In this document: in pieces, positions 44,733 through 53,599 of the stretch
Layout of the letters: every line of letters starts with the position of its first letter
How positions within the stretch are numbered: position 1 is the first letter of the stretch
Source: Cellulomonas hominis
Lineage (GTDB): Bacteria; Actinomycetota; Actinomycetes; Actinomycetales; Cellulomonadaceae
Length of the DNA: 64,000 nt
Reading direction: 5' to 3'
NCBI RefSeq assembly: GCF_014201095.1
Contig: NZ_JACHDN010000001.1
Span: 124,001 to 188,000, forward strand
Program-made: the position numbers and the translations under genes
The notes under the pieces: generated by a model
What the model was told of the DNA's origin: nothing
Seen by the model: the letters and a program-made list of their open reading frames with translations, nothing else
The model's database searches: none

Positions 44733-45803
44733 ATGACCGCACGCACGCGCGCACGCCGCCCCATCGCCCTGGGCGTCGCCGCCCTGGCCGCGACCCTCCT
44801 GCTCGGCGGCTGCGTCGCCGGCGAGGGCTCGGCGCAGGCGGACCCGGGCTCCGGGTCCGGCGACGACGCCACCGCCGGCGAGGGCTGGAGCGCCGACACG
44901 CTCACGCTCGACTTCGCGACCTACAACCCGCTCAGCCTCGTCATCAAGGACCAGGGCTGGATCGAGGACACCCTCGGCGACGACGTGACCGTCGAGTGGG
45001 TGCAGTCCGCCGGCTCGAACAAGGCCAACGAGGCGCTGCGCGCCGGGGCGGTCGACGTCGGCTCCACCGCGGGCTCGGCCGCGCTGCTGGCGCGGGCGAA
45101 CGGCTCGCCGATCCGGACCATCGACATCTACTCCCAGCCCGAGTGGGCCGCCCTGGTGGTCCCGGAGGGCTCGGACATCACGGGCGTCGAGGACCTCGCG
45201 GGCCGGTCGGTGGCCGCGACCAAGGGCACCGATCCGTACTTCTTCCTGCTCCAGGCCCTCGAGGAGGCGGGCGTCGACCCGGCCGACGTCGAGGTGCAGA
45301 ACCTGCAGCACGCGGACGGCAAGGCGGCGCTGGAGAACGGCTCCGTCGACGCCTGGTCCGGCCTGGACCCGCTGATGGCCGCGAGCGAGGCGGACGCCGG
45401 CTCGCAGCTGGTCTACCGGAACGTCGACTTCAACACGTTCGGGTTCCTCAACGCCACGCAGGACTTCCTCGACGCCAGCCCGGACCTCGCGCAGGTCGTC
45501 GTGGACGCCTACGAGAAGGCGCGTGCCTGGGCGCAGGAGAACCCGGACGAGGTCGTCGCGATCCTCGCCGAGGTCGCCGGGATCGACCCCGCGGTCGCGG
45601 AGAAGGTCATCACCGAGCGCACGACCCTGGACATCGACCCGGTGCCGGGCGAGGCGCAGCGCACCGTGCTCGAGGTGGTCGGCCCGATCTTCGTGGAGTC
45701 CGGCGACGTCGCGTCGCAGGAGCTGATCGACGCCGCGCTGGACGAGCTGTTCGAGCCGTCGTTCGCCGAGGGCGCCGACCCGGCGACGATCGCGGACCGA
45801 TGA
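44733..45803 (+). CDS. Sulfonate-type ABC transporter substrate-binding lipoprotein (SsuA-like)
   Basis: 356-residue extracellular binding protein of the SsuA/TauA/NMT1 fold. The signal peptide ends L-L-L-G-G-C, so it is lipid-anchored. D-Q-G-W-I-E-D near the start and E-A-L-R-A-G-A-V-D-V-G-S-T-A-G-S-A-A-L-L-A-R-A line the ligand cleft. AGGAGA precedes the ATG by 6 bases. Its stop overlaps the permease start. The ligand is probably an organosulfonate. Confidence 0.9.
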   Translation: MTARTRARRPIALGVAALAATLLLGGCVAGEGSAQADPGSGSGDDATAGEGWSADTLTLDFATYNPLSLVIKDQGWIEDTLGDDVTVEWVQSAGSNKANEALRAGAVDVGSTAGSAALLARANGSPIRTIDIYSQPEWAALVVPEGSDITGVEDLAGRSVAATKGTDPYFFLLQALEEAGVDPADVEVQNLQHADGKAALENGSVDAWSGLDPLMAASEADAGSQLVYRNVDFNTFGFLNATQDFLDASPDLAQVVVDAYEKARAWAQENPDEVVAILAEVAGIDPAVAEKVITERTTLDIDPVPGEAQRTVLEVVGPIFVESGDVASQELIDAALDELFEPSFAEGADPATIADR

Positions 45804-46681
45804 CGCAGGTACTCGGGGCCACGGTGACGGGCTCGGCCGCGCCCGTCACCGACGCGCGCGGCCGGCTCCGGCCCGGCCTCAACCCGTTCAGCACGGGGCT
45901 GCCCGGCCGCGCGCACCGCGGCCCGCTCGCGCGCCGGCCCGTGCGGGTCGCCGTCGGGCTGGTCGTCCCGGTGATCCTGGTCGCCGTCTGGCAGTGGGTG
46001 ACGACGACCGGCCTGGCCGCTCCGTACCAGCTGCCCAGCCCGGCCTCGGTGTGGACGGCCGCGGTCGACCTCGCGGAGCGCGGGCTGCTCGGCCCGTACG
46101 TCGCGATCTCCACCCAGCGGGTGCTGCTCGGCTTCCTGGTCGGCGCGGCGCTCGGCCTCGCGGTCGGGTCCCTCGTCGGGCTGTCGCGGGTCGCCGGGGC
46201 GCTGCTGGAGCCGGTCCTCGGGGCGGTCCGGGCGGTGCCGTCGCTGGCCTGGGTGCCGCTGCTCATCCTCTGGATGAAGATCGGCGAGGACTCCAAGATC
46301 ACGCTCATCGCGATCGGCGCGTTCTTCCCCGTGTACACGACGGTGGTCGCGGCCCTGCGGCACGTGGACGCGCACCTGGTCGAGGCCGGGCGCGCGTACG
46401 GGCTGCGCGGGCCGCGGCTGCTGGCCGGCGTGCAGCTCCCGGCGGCGCTGCCGTCGGTGGTCGCCGGCCTGCGCCTCGCGATGGCCCAGTCCTGGCTGTT
46501 CCTGGTCGCCGCCGAGCTCATCGCGTCGTCGATGGGCCTGGGCTTCCTGCTCATGGACTCCGGCAACAACGGCCGCGTCGACCGGATGATCCTGGCGATC
46601 GTCCTGCTGGCGCTGCTGGGCAAGTCGACCGACGCGCTCATCGGCCTGGCCGAGAAGTCCCTGCTGAGGAGGTGGGCGTGA
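45800..46681 (+). CDS. Sulfonate-type ABC transporter permease (SsuC-like)
   Basis: 293-residue inner-membrane subunit with six helices after a 50-residue N-terminal tail. Y-Q-L-P-S-P-A-S-V-W and V-D-A-H-L-V-E-A-G-R-A-Y-G-L-R-G (EAA loop) are typical of SsuC/TauC, as is M-G-L-G-F-L-L before the last helix. The ATG overlaps the upstream TGA and its own TGA overlaps the acetyl-CoA synthetase GTG, so all are translated together. Confidence 0.91.
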   Translation: MTQVLGATVTGSAAPVTDARGRLRPGLNPFSTGLPGRAHRGPLARRPVRVAVGLVVPVILVAVWQWVTTTGLAAPYQLPSPASVWTAAVDLAERGLLGPYVAISTQRVLLGFLVGAALGLAVGSLVGLSRVAGALLEPVLGAVRAVPSLAWVPLLILWMKIGEDSKITLIAIGAFFPVYTTVVAALRHVDAHLVEAGRAYGLRGPRLLAGVQLPAALPSVVAGLRLAMAQSWLFLVAAELIASSMGLGFLLMDSGNNGRVDRMILAIVLLALLGKSTDALIGLAEKSLLRRWA

Positions 46682-48735
46682 CGACGTTCACGGCCCTGCA
46701 GACCGAGTCCCGCACGTACCCGCCGCCGGCCGCCCCGGCGGGTGGCTGGAACGTCGGCCCCACGGAGCACGCCCGCCTGCTGGCGCGGGCCGAGGCCGAC
46801 CCGGTCGGGTTCTGGGAGGACGCCGCGCGCCGGCTGGAGTGGGCCGAGCCCTGGCACACGGCGCACACCTGGTCCCCGGCGGCGCCGGGCCCGGACGGCG
46901 CGCTCACCGTCCCCGAGGCGCAGTGGTTCGCCGGCGGCCGGCTGAACGCCGCGGTGAACTGCGTCGACCGGCACGTCGCGGCCGGCCGCGGCGACAAGGT
47001 CGCGATCCACGCCGAGGGCGAGCGCGGCGACCGCCGGTCGTACACGTACGCGGACCTGCAGCGCGAGGTCTCGCGGGCGGCGAACGCGCTCACCGACCTG
47101 GGCGTCGGGCCCGGCGACCGGGTGGTCGTCTACCTGCCGGTGATCGCGGAGACCGTGATCGTCACGCTCGCGATCGCCCGGATCGGCGCCGTGCACTCCC
47201 TGGTGTTCGGCGGGTTCTCCGCGGAGGCCGTGCGGTTCCGGGTGCAGGACACCGGCGCGAAGGTGCTGGTCACCAGCGACGGGCAGTTCCGCCGCGGGCG
47301 GGCCGTCGAGGTGAAGTCCGCCGCCGACGAGGCCGTCGCCGGTCTCGACCACGTCGAGCACGTGCTCGTCGTCCGGCGCACCGGGCAGGACGTCGCCTGG
47401 ACCGAGGGCCGCGACGTCTGGTGGCACGACGTCGTCGACACCGCCCCCGACCAGCACGAGGCGCAGGCGTTCGACGCCGAGCACCCGCTCTTCATCATCT
47501 ACACCTCCGGCACCACCGGCCGGCCCAAGGGCCTGGTGCACACCACCGGCGGCTACCTCACGCAGGCGTCCTGGACGCACTGGGCGATGTTCGACGCGAA
47601 GCCCGACGACGTGCACTGGTGCACCGCCGACCTGGCGTGGGTGACCGCGCACACCTACGAGATCTACGGCCCGCTGAGCAACGGCCTGACGCAGGTGATC
47701 TACGAGGGCACGCCGGACACCCCGCACCGCGAGCGCCACCTCGAGGTCATCGAGCGGTACGGCGTGACGGTCTACTACACGGCGCCGACGCTGATCCGGA
47801 CGTTCATGACCTGGTTCCCCGACGGCCTGCCCGACGGCTACGACCTGTCGAGCATCCGGCTGCTCGGGACCGTCGGCGAGGCGATCAACCCCGAGGCCTG
47901 GGTGTGGTTCCGGACCCAGCTCGGTGCGGGCAGCGCGCCCGTGGTCGACACCTGGTGGCAGTCCGAGACCGGTGCCGCCGTGATCGCCCCGCTCCCCGGC
48001 GTCACGACCCTGAAGCCGGGCTCGGCCACCCGACCGCTCCCGGGGTTCTCGGCGCGGGTCGTGGACGACCACGGGGACGAGGTGCCGCGCGGCTCCGGCG
48101 GGTACCTCGTCATCGACCGGCCCTGGCCCGGGATGGCGCGCACGGTGTGGGGCGACCCGGCGCGGTACCGGGACTCGTACTGGCGACCGTTCGCGGAGCG
48201 CGGGTACTTCCTGGCCGGCGACGGCGCGTCCTGGGACGCCGACGGCGACGTCTGGCTGCTCGGCCGCGTCGACGACGTCGTGAACGTCGCCGGGCACCGG
48301 CTGTCCACCATCGAGATCGAGTCCGCGCTCGTCGCGCACCCCGCGGTCGGCGAGGCCGGCGTCGCGGGCGTCACCGACGCCGTCGGCGGCCAGGCGGTCG
48401 CGGCGTTCGTCGTCCCCGCGGTGGCCCCCGGCCCGGTCGAGGACGTCGACGCCTGGCTCGCGGCCGCCGCGGACCTGCGCGAGGTGCTGCGCACCCAGGT
48501 GGCCCGCGAGATCGGCCCGGTCGCCAAGCCGCGCCACGTGCTGGTCGTCCCCGAGGTCCCCAAGACCCGGTCCGGCAAGATCCTGCGCAGGCTGCTCGCC
48601 GAGCTGCACGACGGCCGCCCGCTCGGTGACCGCACGTCCCTGCAGAACCCCTGGGCGGTGGACCAGATCGCCGCCCTGCTGCCCCGCCCCGTCACCCGCC
48701 CCGCCACCCCGGCCGAGGAGGCCAGTACCCCATGA
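46678..48735 (+). CDS. acsA: Acetate--CoA ligase (acetyl-CoA synthetase)
   Basis: 685-residue enzyme converting acetate, ATP and CoA to acetyl-CoA. I-Y-T-S-G-T-T-G-R-P-K-G (about residue 275) is the ATP loop; D-T-W-W-Q-S-E-T-G and D-V-W-L-L-G-R-V-D-D-V-V-N-V-A-G-H-R-L follow, and P-K-T-R-S-G-K-I near residue 635 holds the Lys subject to acetylation in this family. GTG overlaps the permease stop. In this operon it could reuse the acetate released by the sulfhydrylase encoded next. Confidence 0.93.
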   Translation: MTTFTALQTESRTYPPPAAPAGGWNVGPTEHARLLARAEADPVGFWEDAARRLEWAEPWHTAHTWSPAAPGPDGALTVPEAQWFAGGRLNAAVNCVDRHVAAGRGDKVAIHAEGERGDRRSYTYADLQREVSRAANALTDLGVGPGDRVVVYLPVIAETVIVTLAIARIGAVHSLVFGGFSAEAVRFRVQDTGAKVLVTSDGQFRRGRAVEVKSAADEAVAGLDHVEHVLVVRRTGQDVAWTEGRDVWWHDVVDTAPDQHEAQAFDAEHPLFIIYTSGTTGRPKGLVHTTGGYLTQASWTHWAMFDAKPDDVHWCTADLAWVTAHTYEIYGPLSNGLTQVIYEGTPDTPHRERHLEVIERYGVTVYYTAPTLIRTFMTWFPDGLPDGYDLSSIRLLGTVGEAINPEAWVWFRTQLGAGSAPVVDTWWQSETGAAVIAPLPGVTTLKPGSATRPLPGFSARVVDDHGDEVPRGSGGYLVIDRPWPGMARTVWGDPARYRDSYWRPFAERGYFLAGDGASWDADGDVWLLGRVDDVVNVAGHRLSTIEIESALVAHPAVGEAGVAGVTDAVGGQAVAAFVVPAVAPGPVEDVDAWLAAAADLREVLRTQVAREIGPVAKPRHVLVVPEVPKTRSGKILRRLLAELHDGRPLGDRTSLQNPWAVDQIAALLPRPVTRPATPAEEASTP

Positions 48736-50192
48736 GCTCGCCAGTGCCCCGCACGTCGGACCACCGCTTCGGGTTCCGCACCCGGGCCCTGCACGCCGGG
48801 GCCATCCCCGACACCGCGACCGGCGCCCGCGCCGTGCCGATCTACCAGACCACGTCGTTCGTGTTCAGCGACACCGCGGACGCCGCGAACCTGTTCGCGC
48901 TGCAGAAGTACGGGAACATCTACTCCCGGCTCGGCAACCCGACGGTCGCGGCGTTCGAGGAGCGCATCGCCTCCCTGGAGGGCGGCATCGGTGCCGTCGC
49001 CACCGCGTCGGGCATGGCCGCCGAGTTCATCACCTTCGCCGCCCTCGTCGGCGCCGGGGACCACGTCGTCGCCTCCGCGCAGCTCTACGGCGGGACGGTG
49101 ACGCAGCTCGACGTCACGCTGCGCCGGTTCGGCGTGGACACCACGTTCGTGGCCGGCACCGAACCCGCGGACTACGCCGCCGCGATCCGCCCGGAGACCA
49201 AGGTCGTCTACACCGAGGTCGTCGCGAACCCGTCCGGCGAGATCGCCGACCTGGCCGGCCTCGCGGAGGTCGCGCACGCCGCGGGCGTCCCGCTCGTCGT
49301 GGACGCCACGCTCTCGACGCCGTACCTGGTGCGGCCGATCGAGCACGGCGCGGACATCGTCATCCACTCCGCGACCAAGTTCCTCGGCGGGCACGGCACC
49401 ACCCTGGGCGGCGTCGTCGTCGAGTCGGGGCGGTTCGACTGGGGCAACGGCAAGTTCCCGCAGATGACCGAGCCCGTGCCGTCGTACAACGGCGTGAAGT
49501 GGTGGGAGAACTTCGGCGAGTACGGGTTCCTCACCAAGCTCCGCTCCGAGCAGCTCCGGGACATCGGCCCGTCGCTGTCGGCGCAGTCCGCGTTCCAGCT
49601 GCTCCAGGGCGTCGAGACCCTGCCGCAGCGGCTCGACGCGCACCTCGCGAACGCGCGGGCGGTCGCCGAGTGGCTGCAGGCGGACCCGCGCGTCACCGCC
49701 GTGCACTGGGCCGGGCTGCCGTCGCACCCGCACCATGACCGGGCCGCCCGGTACCTGCCGCTGGGGCCGGGGTCGGTGTTCGCGTTCCGGCTCGCCGCGA
49801 CCCCGGACCGCGAGGGGCGCGAGGTCGGGCGCCGGTTCATCGAGGAGCTCCAGCTCGCCAGCCACCTCGCGAACGTCGGCGACGCGCGGACCCTCGTCAT
49901 CCACCCGGCGTCGACGACGCACCAGCAGCTGTCCGCCGAGCAGCTCGCCGCCGCCGGGGTGCCGGAGGACCTGGTGCGGATCAGCGTCGGGCTGGAGGAC
50001 CCGGAGGACATCCTCTGGGACCTGGACCAGGCCCTGACGGCGGCCACGGCCCCGGCCCCCACCGGCACCCTTGACCGCACGGTGGACGGTCCGGACCGAC
50101 ACGCCGACGGCGTGTCCGCTCGAACCGTCCACTCTGCTGCGGCTGCCGCCGGAGCCGCCGACACCTGCGCCCTCCCGGAGGCCACGCGATGA
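48732..50192 (+). CDS. O-acetylhomoserine/O-acetylserine sulfhydrylase (MetY type)
   Basis: 486-residue PLP enzyme of the Cys/Met metabolism family. Y-S-R-L-G-N-P-T near residue 65 contacts PLP phosphate, S-A-T-K-F-L-G-G-H-G carries Lys216, and the W-E-N-F-G-E-Y-G region is typical of aminocarboxypropyltransferases that use free sulfide. ATG overlaps the acsA stop. Residues about 450-470 are encoded by a palindromic repeat (50078-50137), giving a non-conserved tail rich in Ala, Thr and Asp. Product is homocysteine or cysteine; which acetylated substrate is used is uncertain. Confidence 0.92.
   Translation: MSSPVPRTSDHRFGFRTRALHAGAIPDTATGARAVPIYQTTSFVFSDTADAANLFALQKYGNIYSRLGNPTVAAFEERIASLEGGIGAVATASGMAAEFITFAALVGAGDHVVASAQLYGGTVTQLDVTLRRFGVDTTFVAGTEPADYAAAIRPETKVVYTEVVANPSGEIADLAGLAEVAHAAGVPLVVDATLSTPYLVRPIEHGADIVIHSATKFLGGHGTTLGGVVVESGRFDWGNGKFPQMTEPVPSYNGVKWWENFGEYGFLTKLRSEQLRDIGPSLSAQSAFQLLQGVETLPQRLDAHLANARAVAEWLQADPRVTAVHWAGLPSHPHHDRAARYLPLGPGSVFAFRLAATPDREGREVGRRFIEELQLASHLANVGDARTLVIHPASTTHQQLSAEQLAAAGVPEDLVRISVGLEDPEDILWDLDQALTAATAPAPTGTLDRTVDGPDRHADGVSARTVHSAAAAAGAADTCALPEATR
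50078..50137 (+). repeat. Palindrome embedded in the 3' end of the sulfhydrylase gene
   Basis: Outer arms GTGGACGGT (50082-50090) and ACCGTCCAC (50124-50132); inner stem GACACGCC-GAC-GGCGTGTC (50098-50116). The core is the same as in the intergenic copies at 7226 and 38596. It lies wholly within the reading frame and is translated. Confidence 0.78.
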
Positions 50193-50686
50193 GCACCCCC
50201 GCCCCCGCCCGCACCTGGCAGGGCCCGTCCGCGCCCGAGCGGCTCGCGCTGCTGCGCCGCACCCGGTCCATCGCGATCGTCGGCGCGTCGAACAACCCGT
50301 CCCGCGCGTCGTACTTCGTCACGACGTACCTGCTGTCCAGCTCCCCGTACGACCTGTACCTCGTGAACCCGCGGGAGTCCGAGATCCTCGGGCAGCCGGT
50401 GTACCCGTCGCTCGACGCGCTGCCCGTGGTGCCGGACCTGGTGGACGTGTTCCGGCGGCACGACGACCTGCCGACCGTCCTCGACGAGACGCTCGCGGTC
50501 GGGGCGAAGGCCCTGTGGCTGCAGCTCGGGTCCTGGCACGAGGACGTCGCGCGGCGCGGCGAGGCCGCCGGGCTCGACGTGGTGATGGACCGGTGCGTGA
50601 AGATCGAGCACGCGCGGTTCCACGGCGGCCTGCACCTCGCGGGCTTCGACACCGGGGTGATCAGCTCGCGGCGCGCGCTCTCCTGA
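50189..50686 (+). CDS. CoA-binding protein (YccU-like)
   Basis: 165-residue Rossmann-fold protein of the CoA-binding domain family. S-I-A-I-V-G-A-S-N-N-P-S-R-A-S is the dinucleotide/CoA loop near residue 30, Y-L-V-N-P-R-E-S-E-I-L-G-Q-P-V-Y-P-S the second block, and V-M-D-R-C-V-K-I-E-H-A-R the C-terminal conserved Cys region. ATG overlaps the sulfhydrylase stop (ATGA). Last gene of the leader-controlled operon; a CoA-related or Cys-related regulatory role is possible. Confidence 0.88.
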   Translation: MSTPAPARTWQGPSAPERLALLRRTRSIAIVGASNNPSRASYFVTTYLLSSSPYDLYLVNPRESEILGQPVYPSLDALPVVPDLVDVFRRHDDLPTVLDETLAVGAKALWLQLGSWHEDVARRGEAAGLDVVMDRCVKIEHARFHGGLHLAGFDTGVISSRRALS

Positions 50687-50734
50687 CGCCGCCCGCGCCG
50701 CCGGACCGGCCCCACCGGCCCCCCGCCCTCTCCC

Positions 50735-50795
50735 GCTGAGTGGAGGTTTCTGGCGCGACCCGCCGCGCGTGTCGGGCAGAAACCTCCACTCGGCG
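50735..50795. repeat. Intergenic palindrome, GGAGGTTT class
   Basis: GAGTGGAGGTTTCT (50738-50751) pairs perfectly with AGAAACCTCCACTC (50778-50791), and the right end closes with CTCGGCG. Between convergent genes, so it may terminate both. The arm is nearly the same as in the copy at 7226. Confidence 0.8.
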
Positions 50796-50847
50796 TGGCC
50801 GGGGTGGGCGCGGGCGGGCGGCGGGGGTCAGCGGACGCCCGGCGGTG

Positions 50848-51501
50848 TCAGCGGGCGCCGGCGACCAGGGCCGGGTCCGGGGCCGCCGTGAGCCGCCCCG
50901 TGGCCAGCGGGAGCAGCACCGAGTCGACCAGCCGCTCCGCGAACGCGGCGTCGACCGGCAGGTGGGCGACCGCCTTGCGGTAGTGGATCATCGCCGGCCC
51001 GACCGCCGCGAGCATGTCGAGGTCGGCGTCCGGGGAGGTCTCGCCGCGCTGCCGGGCGCGCTCGAGCACGGCCCGCATCAGCCGCACCCGCCCGGCCACG
51101 AACTGCTCGTGGAACACGGACGCGACCTCCTCGTTCTCGCGGATCGCGCTGAGCAGGCCGGACATGAGCTCGTCGTTCTTGAACCGGTGGGCCAGCGTGG
51201 CGAGCCCGAGCAGGTCCCCGCGCAGCGAGCCCTCGTCGGGCAGCTCGTCGATCGTCGGCTGCTTCACGCACAGCAGGCTGTCGACCGTGAGCTGGACCTT
51301 CGACGGCCAGCGGCGGTAGACGGTCGACTTCCCCGCGCCGGCACGCTCGGCGACGGCGTCCATCGTCATCGCGTCGTACCCGCGCTCGGTGAGCAGGTCG
51401 CGCGTGGCCTGCAGGATCGCGTCGTCCTTGGACTCGTCGCGGCGGCGGCCGGGCCGGCGCCGGGGCTCGCCGGAGGGCGCGTCGTCGTCGCGCGCTGCCA
51501 T
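50848..51501 (-). CDS. TetR-family repressor
   Basis: 217-residue regulator. After an Arg/Asp-rich 22-residue head, I-L-Q-A-T-R-D-L-L-T-E-R-G-Y-D-A-M-T-M-D-A-V-A-E-R-A-G-A-G-K-S-T-V-Y-R-R-W is the TetR helix-turn-helix. The C-terminal ligand domain matches the TetR C-terminal type with a long helix pair. It is divergent from the MFS gene at 51641 and is probably its repressor, releasing DNA when a drug-like ligand binds. Confidence 0.92.
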   Translation of the reverse strand: MAARDDDAPSGEPRRRPGRRRDESKDDAILQATRDLLTERGYDAMTMDAVAERAGAGKSTVYRRWPSKVQLTVDSLLCVKQPTIDELPDEGSLRGDLLGLATLAHRFKNDELMSGLLSAIRENEEVASVFHEQFVAGRVRLMRAVLERARQRGETSPDADLDMLAAVGPAMIHYRKAVAHLPVDAAFAERLVDSVLLPLATGRLTAAPDPALVAGAR

Positions 51502-51567
51502 GCCGGCTCCTTCCCGTCGCGGCCATTCTGCCCGCCGCGCGTCCCGGAAACAAATCGAGACTCGGGG

Positions 51568-51577
51568 GTTTCGAAAC
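51568..51577. promoter_or_regulatory. Candidate TetR operator in the divergent promoter region
   Basis: GTTTCGAAAC is a perfect 10-bp palindrome between the two genes, within the only AT-richer stretch. A possible -10 for the MFS gene (GATTAT, 51590-51595) follows 13 bases later. Confidence 0.5.
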
Positions 51578-51640
51578 TCGTCGGTCTTGGATTATCGTCG
51601 GATCTCCGACACCCCCACCGACGCCTCATGGAGCGCACCC

Positions 51641-53152
51641 ATGTCCTCACCCACCGCCGCGCTCGCCGCGCCCCCCGGACGCCGCCGCTGGCTCGTCCTC
51701 GCCACGGTCGCCCTCGCGCAGCTGATGGTCGTGCTCGACGCGACCATCGTGAACATCGCCATGCCGTCCGCCCAGGCCGAGCTCGGCTTCAGCGACAACG
51801 ACCGCCAGTGGATCGTCACCGCGTACGCCCTCGCGTTCGGCAGCCTGCTGCTGCTCGGCGGGCGGCTGTCCGACATGTTCGGCCGGCGGCGCATGTTCCT
51901 GCTCGGCCTCGTCGGGTTCGCCGTCGCCTCGGCGCTCGGCGGCGCGGCCGGCACCTTCGAGCTCCTGGTCGCCGCCCGCGCGCTCCAGGGCGTGTTCGGC
52001 GCCGTGCTGGCCCCGGCCGCCCTGTCCGTCCTCACGACGACGTTCACCGACCCGAAGGAGCGCGGCCGCGCGTTCGGGATCTTCGGCGCCATCGCCGGCA
52101 TGGGCGGCGCCATCGGCCTGCTGCTCGGCGGATACCTCACCGAGAACTTCGACTGGCGCTGGAACCTCTACGTCAACGTCGTGATCGCCGCCGTCGCGCT
52201 CGTCGCCGGCATCGTGCTGCTGCCCCGCGGCGGCGGCGCGGCCGGGCACCGGCTCGACGTGCCCGGCGTGGTGCTCGGCTCCGGCGGCCTGTTCGCCCTG
52301 GTGCTCGGGTTCTCGCAGGCCGAGCCGCAGGGCTGGGACTCCCCGCTCACCTGGGTGCCGCTGGCCGCCAGCGTCGTGCTGCTCGTGGGCTTCGTGATCC
52401 GGCAGCGCACCGCCGCGAACGCGGTGCTGCCGCTCGAGGTCGTGCTCGACCGGGACCGCGGCGCGTCGTTCCTGTCGATCCTGGTCGCCGGGTCCGGCAT
52501 GTTCGGCGTGTTCCTGTTCCTCACGTACTACCTGCAGTCCACGCTCGGGTTCACGCCCATGCAGACGGGCGTCGGGTTCCTGCCGATGGTGGTGTCGATC
52601 ATCATCACGGCGCAGATCCAGTCGAACCTGCTCATCCCCCGGTTCGGGCCGAAGCTGCTCGTGCCGATCGGGATGCTGCTCGCGGCGTCCGGGATGCTCA
52701 CGTTCACCACGCTCGAGGTCGACAGCCCGTACACCCGCGTCCTGCCGGGGCTGATCCTCATGGGCATCGGGATGGCGTCGATCATGCCCGCCTCGTTCCA
52801 GCTCGCGACCCTCGGCGTCCCGCCGCGGCTGGCCGGTGCGGCGTCCGCGCTGGTGTCCACCAGCCAGCAGGTCGGCGGCGCCATCGGCACGGCGCTGCTG
52901 AACACGCTGGCGGCCACGGCGGCGACCGCCTACGTGACGGCCCACGCCCCCGCGACGCCGGAGGTGCTGGCCGAGGCCGCGCTGCACAGCTTCGACACCG
53001 CGTACGCGTGGTCGGCGGGCATCTTCGCGGGCGGCGCGGTCCTGGCGGCTGTCCTGTTCCGCCGCGTGGCGGACCGCCGCACCCGCGCGGCCACGCCCTC
53101 CGCCACGCCCGCGGGCACGACCGCCCCGGCCCCCGCGCGCGTAGCGCACTGA
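51641..53152 (+). CDS. MFS drug transporter, DHA2 (EmrB/QacA) family
   Basis: 503-residue proton-driven efflux pump with 14 helices. L-M-V-V-L-D-A-T-I-V-N-I-A-M-P in helix 1 is the D1 motif of the family, G-G-R-L-S-D-M-F-G-R-R-R is motif A, and G-V-F-G-A-V-L-A-P-A-A-L is in helix 5 (motif C). The ATG at 51641 starts right before the first helix. Likely de-repressed through the adjacent TetR. Confidence 0.93.
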   Translation: MSSPTAALAAPPGRRRWLVLATVALAQLMVVLDATIVNIAMPSAQAELGFSDNDRQWIVTAYALAFGSLLLLGGRLSDMFGRRRMFLLGLVGFAVASALGGAAGTFELLVAARALQGVFGAVLAPAALSVLTTTFTDPKERGRAFGIFGAIAGMGGAIGLLLGGYLTENFDWRWNLYVNVVIAAVALVAGIVLLPRGGGAAGHRLDVPGVVLGSGGLFALVLGFSQAEPQGWDSPLTWVPLAASVVLLVGFVIRQRTAANAVLPLEVVLDRDRGASFLSILVAGSGMFGVFLFLTYYLQSTLGFTPMQTGVGFLPMVVSIIITAQIQSNLLIPRFGPKLLVPIGMLLAASGMLTFTTLEVDSPYTRVLPGLILMGIGMASIMPASFQLATLGVPPRLAGAASALVSTSQQVGGAIGTALLNTLAATAATAYVTAHAPATPEVLAEAALHSFDTAYAWSAGIFAGGAVLAAVLFRRVADRRTRAATPSATPAGTTAPAPARVAH

Positions 53153-53188
53153 CCGCCGGCCGGCCCGCGCGAAGGGGCACGCTGCGCT

Positions 53189-53219
53189 CAGCCGGGCATC
53201 GCGCGGGGGACCCCGGCTG
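53189..53219. terminator. Hairpin between MFS and atl-like genes
   Basis: CAGCCGGG (53189-53196) pairs with CCCGGCTG (53212-53219) in the gap between convergent genes. Confidence 0.55.
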
Positions 53220-53268
53220 ATCGCCTGGTGCCGCCTCGGGCCGCCGCCGCCGCGGGCCGCCCCGGCCG

Positions 53269-53598
53269 TCAGTCGTCCGGGAACCAGATCGCGCGGCGCA
53301 GGGCCACGCGGGTGCCGTCCGCCGACAGCGGGGTGCCCTCCGCGCGCAGGTGCTCCAGGGCGGCCCGGGCGTGGTGCGCGGGCGGCGAGCCGGCGGCGTT
53401 CACCACCCGCCACCACGGCACCCCGGACCCGCCGCGGGACATGACCTGGCCGACCTGGCGCGGTCCCCCGCGAGCCGGCAGCCCCTCGGCGACCAGGCGG
53501 TCGGCGACGACCTCGGCGATCGTGCCGTAGGTCATCGCCCGGCCCGGCGGGATGGTGTCGACCACGTCGAGCACGGCTTCGAGGTACGCCTCGTCCAC
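53269..53598 (-). CDS. Alkyltransferase-like (Atl) DNA lesion-binding protein
   Basis: 109-residue protein with the DNA-binding domain of O6-alkylguanine methyltransferases. T-Y-G-T-I-A-E-V-V-A opens the fold, and the helix-turn-helix has Q-V-G-Q-V-M-S-R. In place of the catalytic P-C-H-R it reads P-W-W-R-V-V, so it cannot accept alkyl groups; Atl proteins instead flag the lesion for nucleotide excision repair. Start GTG follows the phosphatase stop by one base, so the two are coupled. Confidence 0.88.
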   Translation of the reverse strand: MDEAYLEAVLDVVDTIPPGRAMTYGTIAEVVADRLVAEGLPARGGPRQVGQVMSRGGSGVPWWRVVNAAGSPPAHHARAALEHLRAEGTPLSADGTRVALRRAIWFPDD

Positions 53599-53599
53599 G

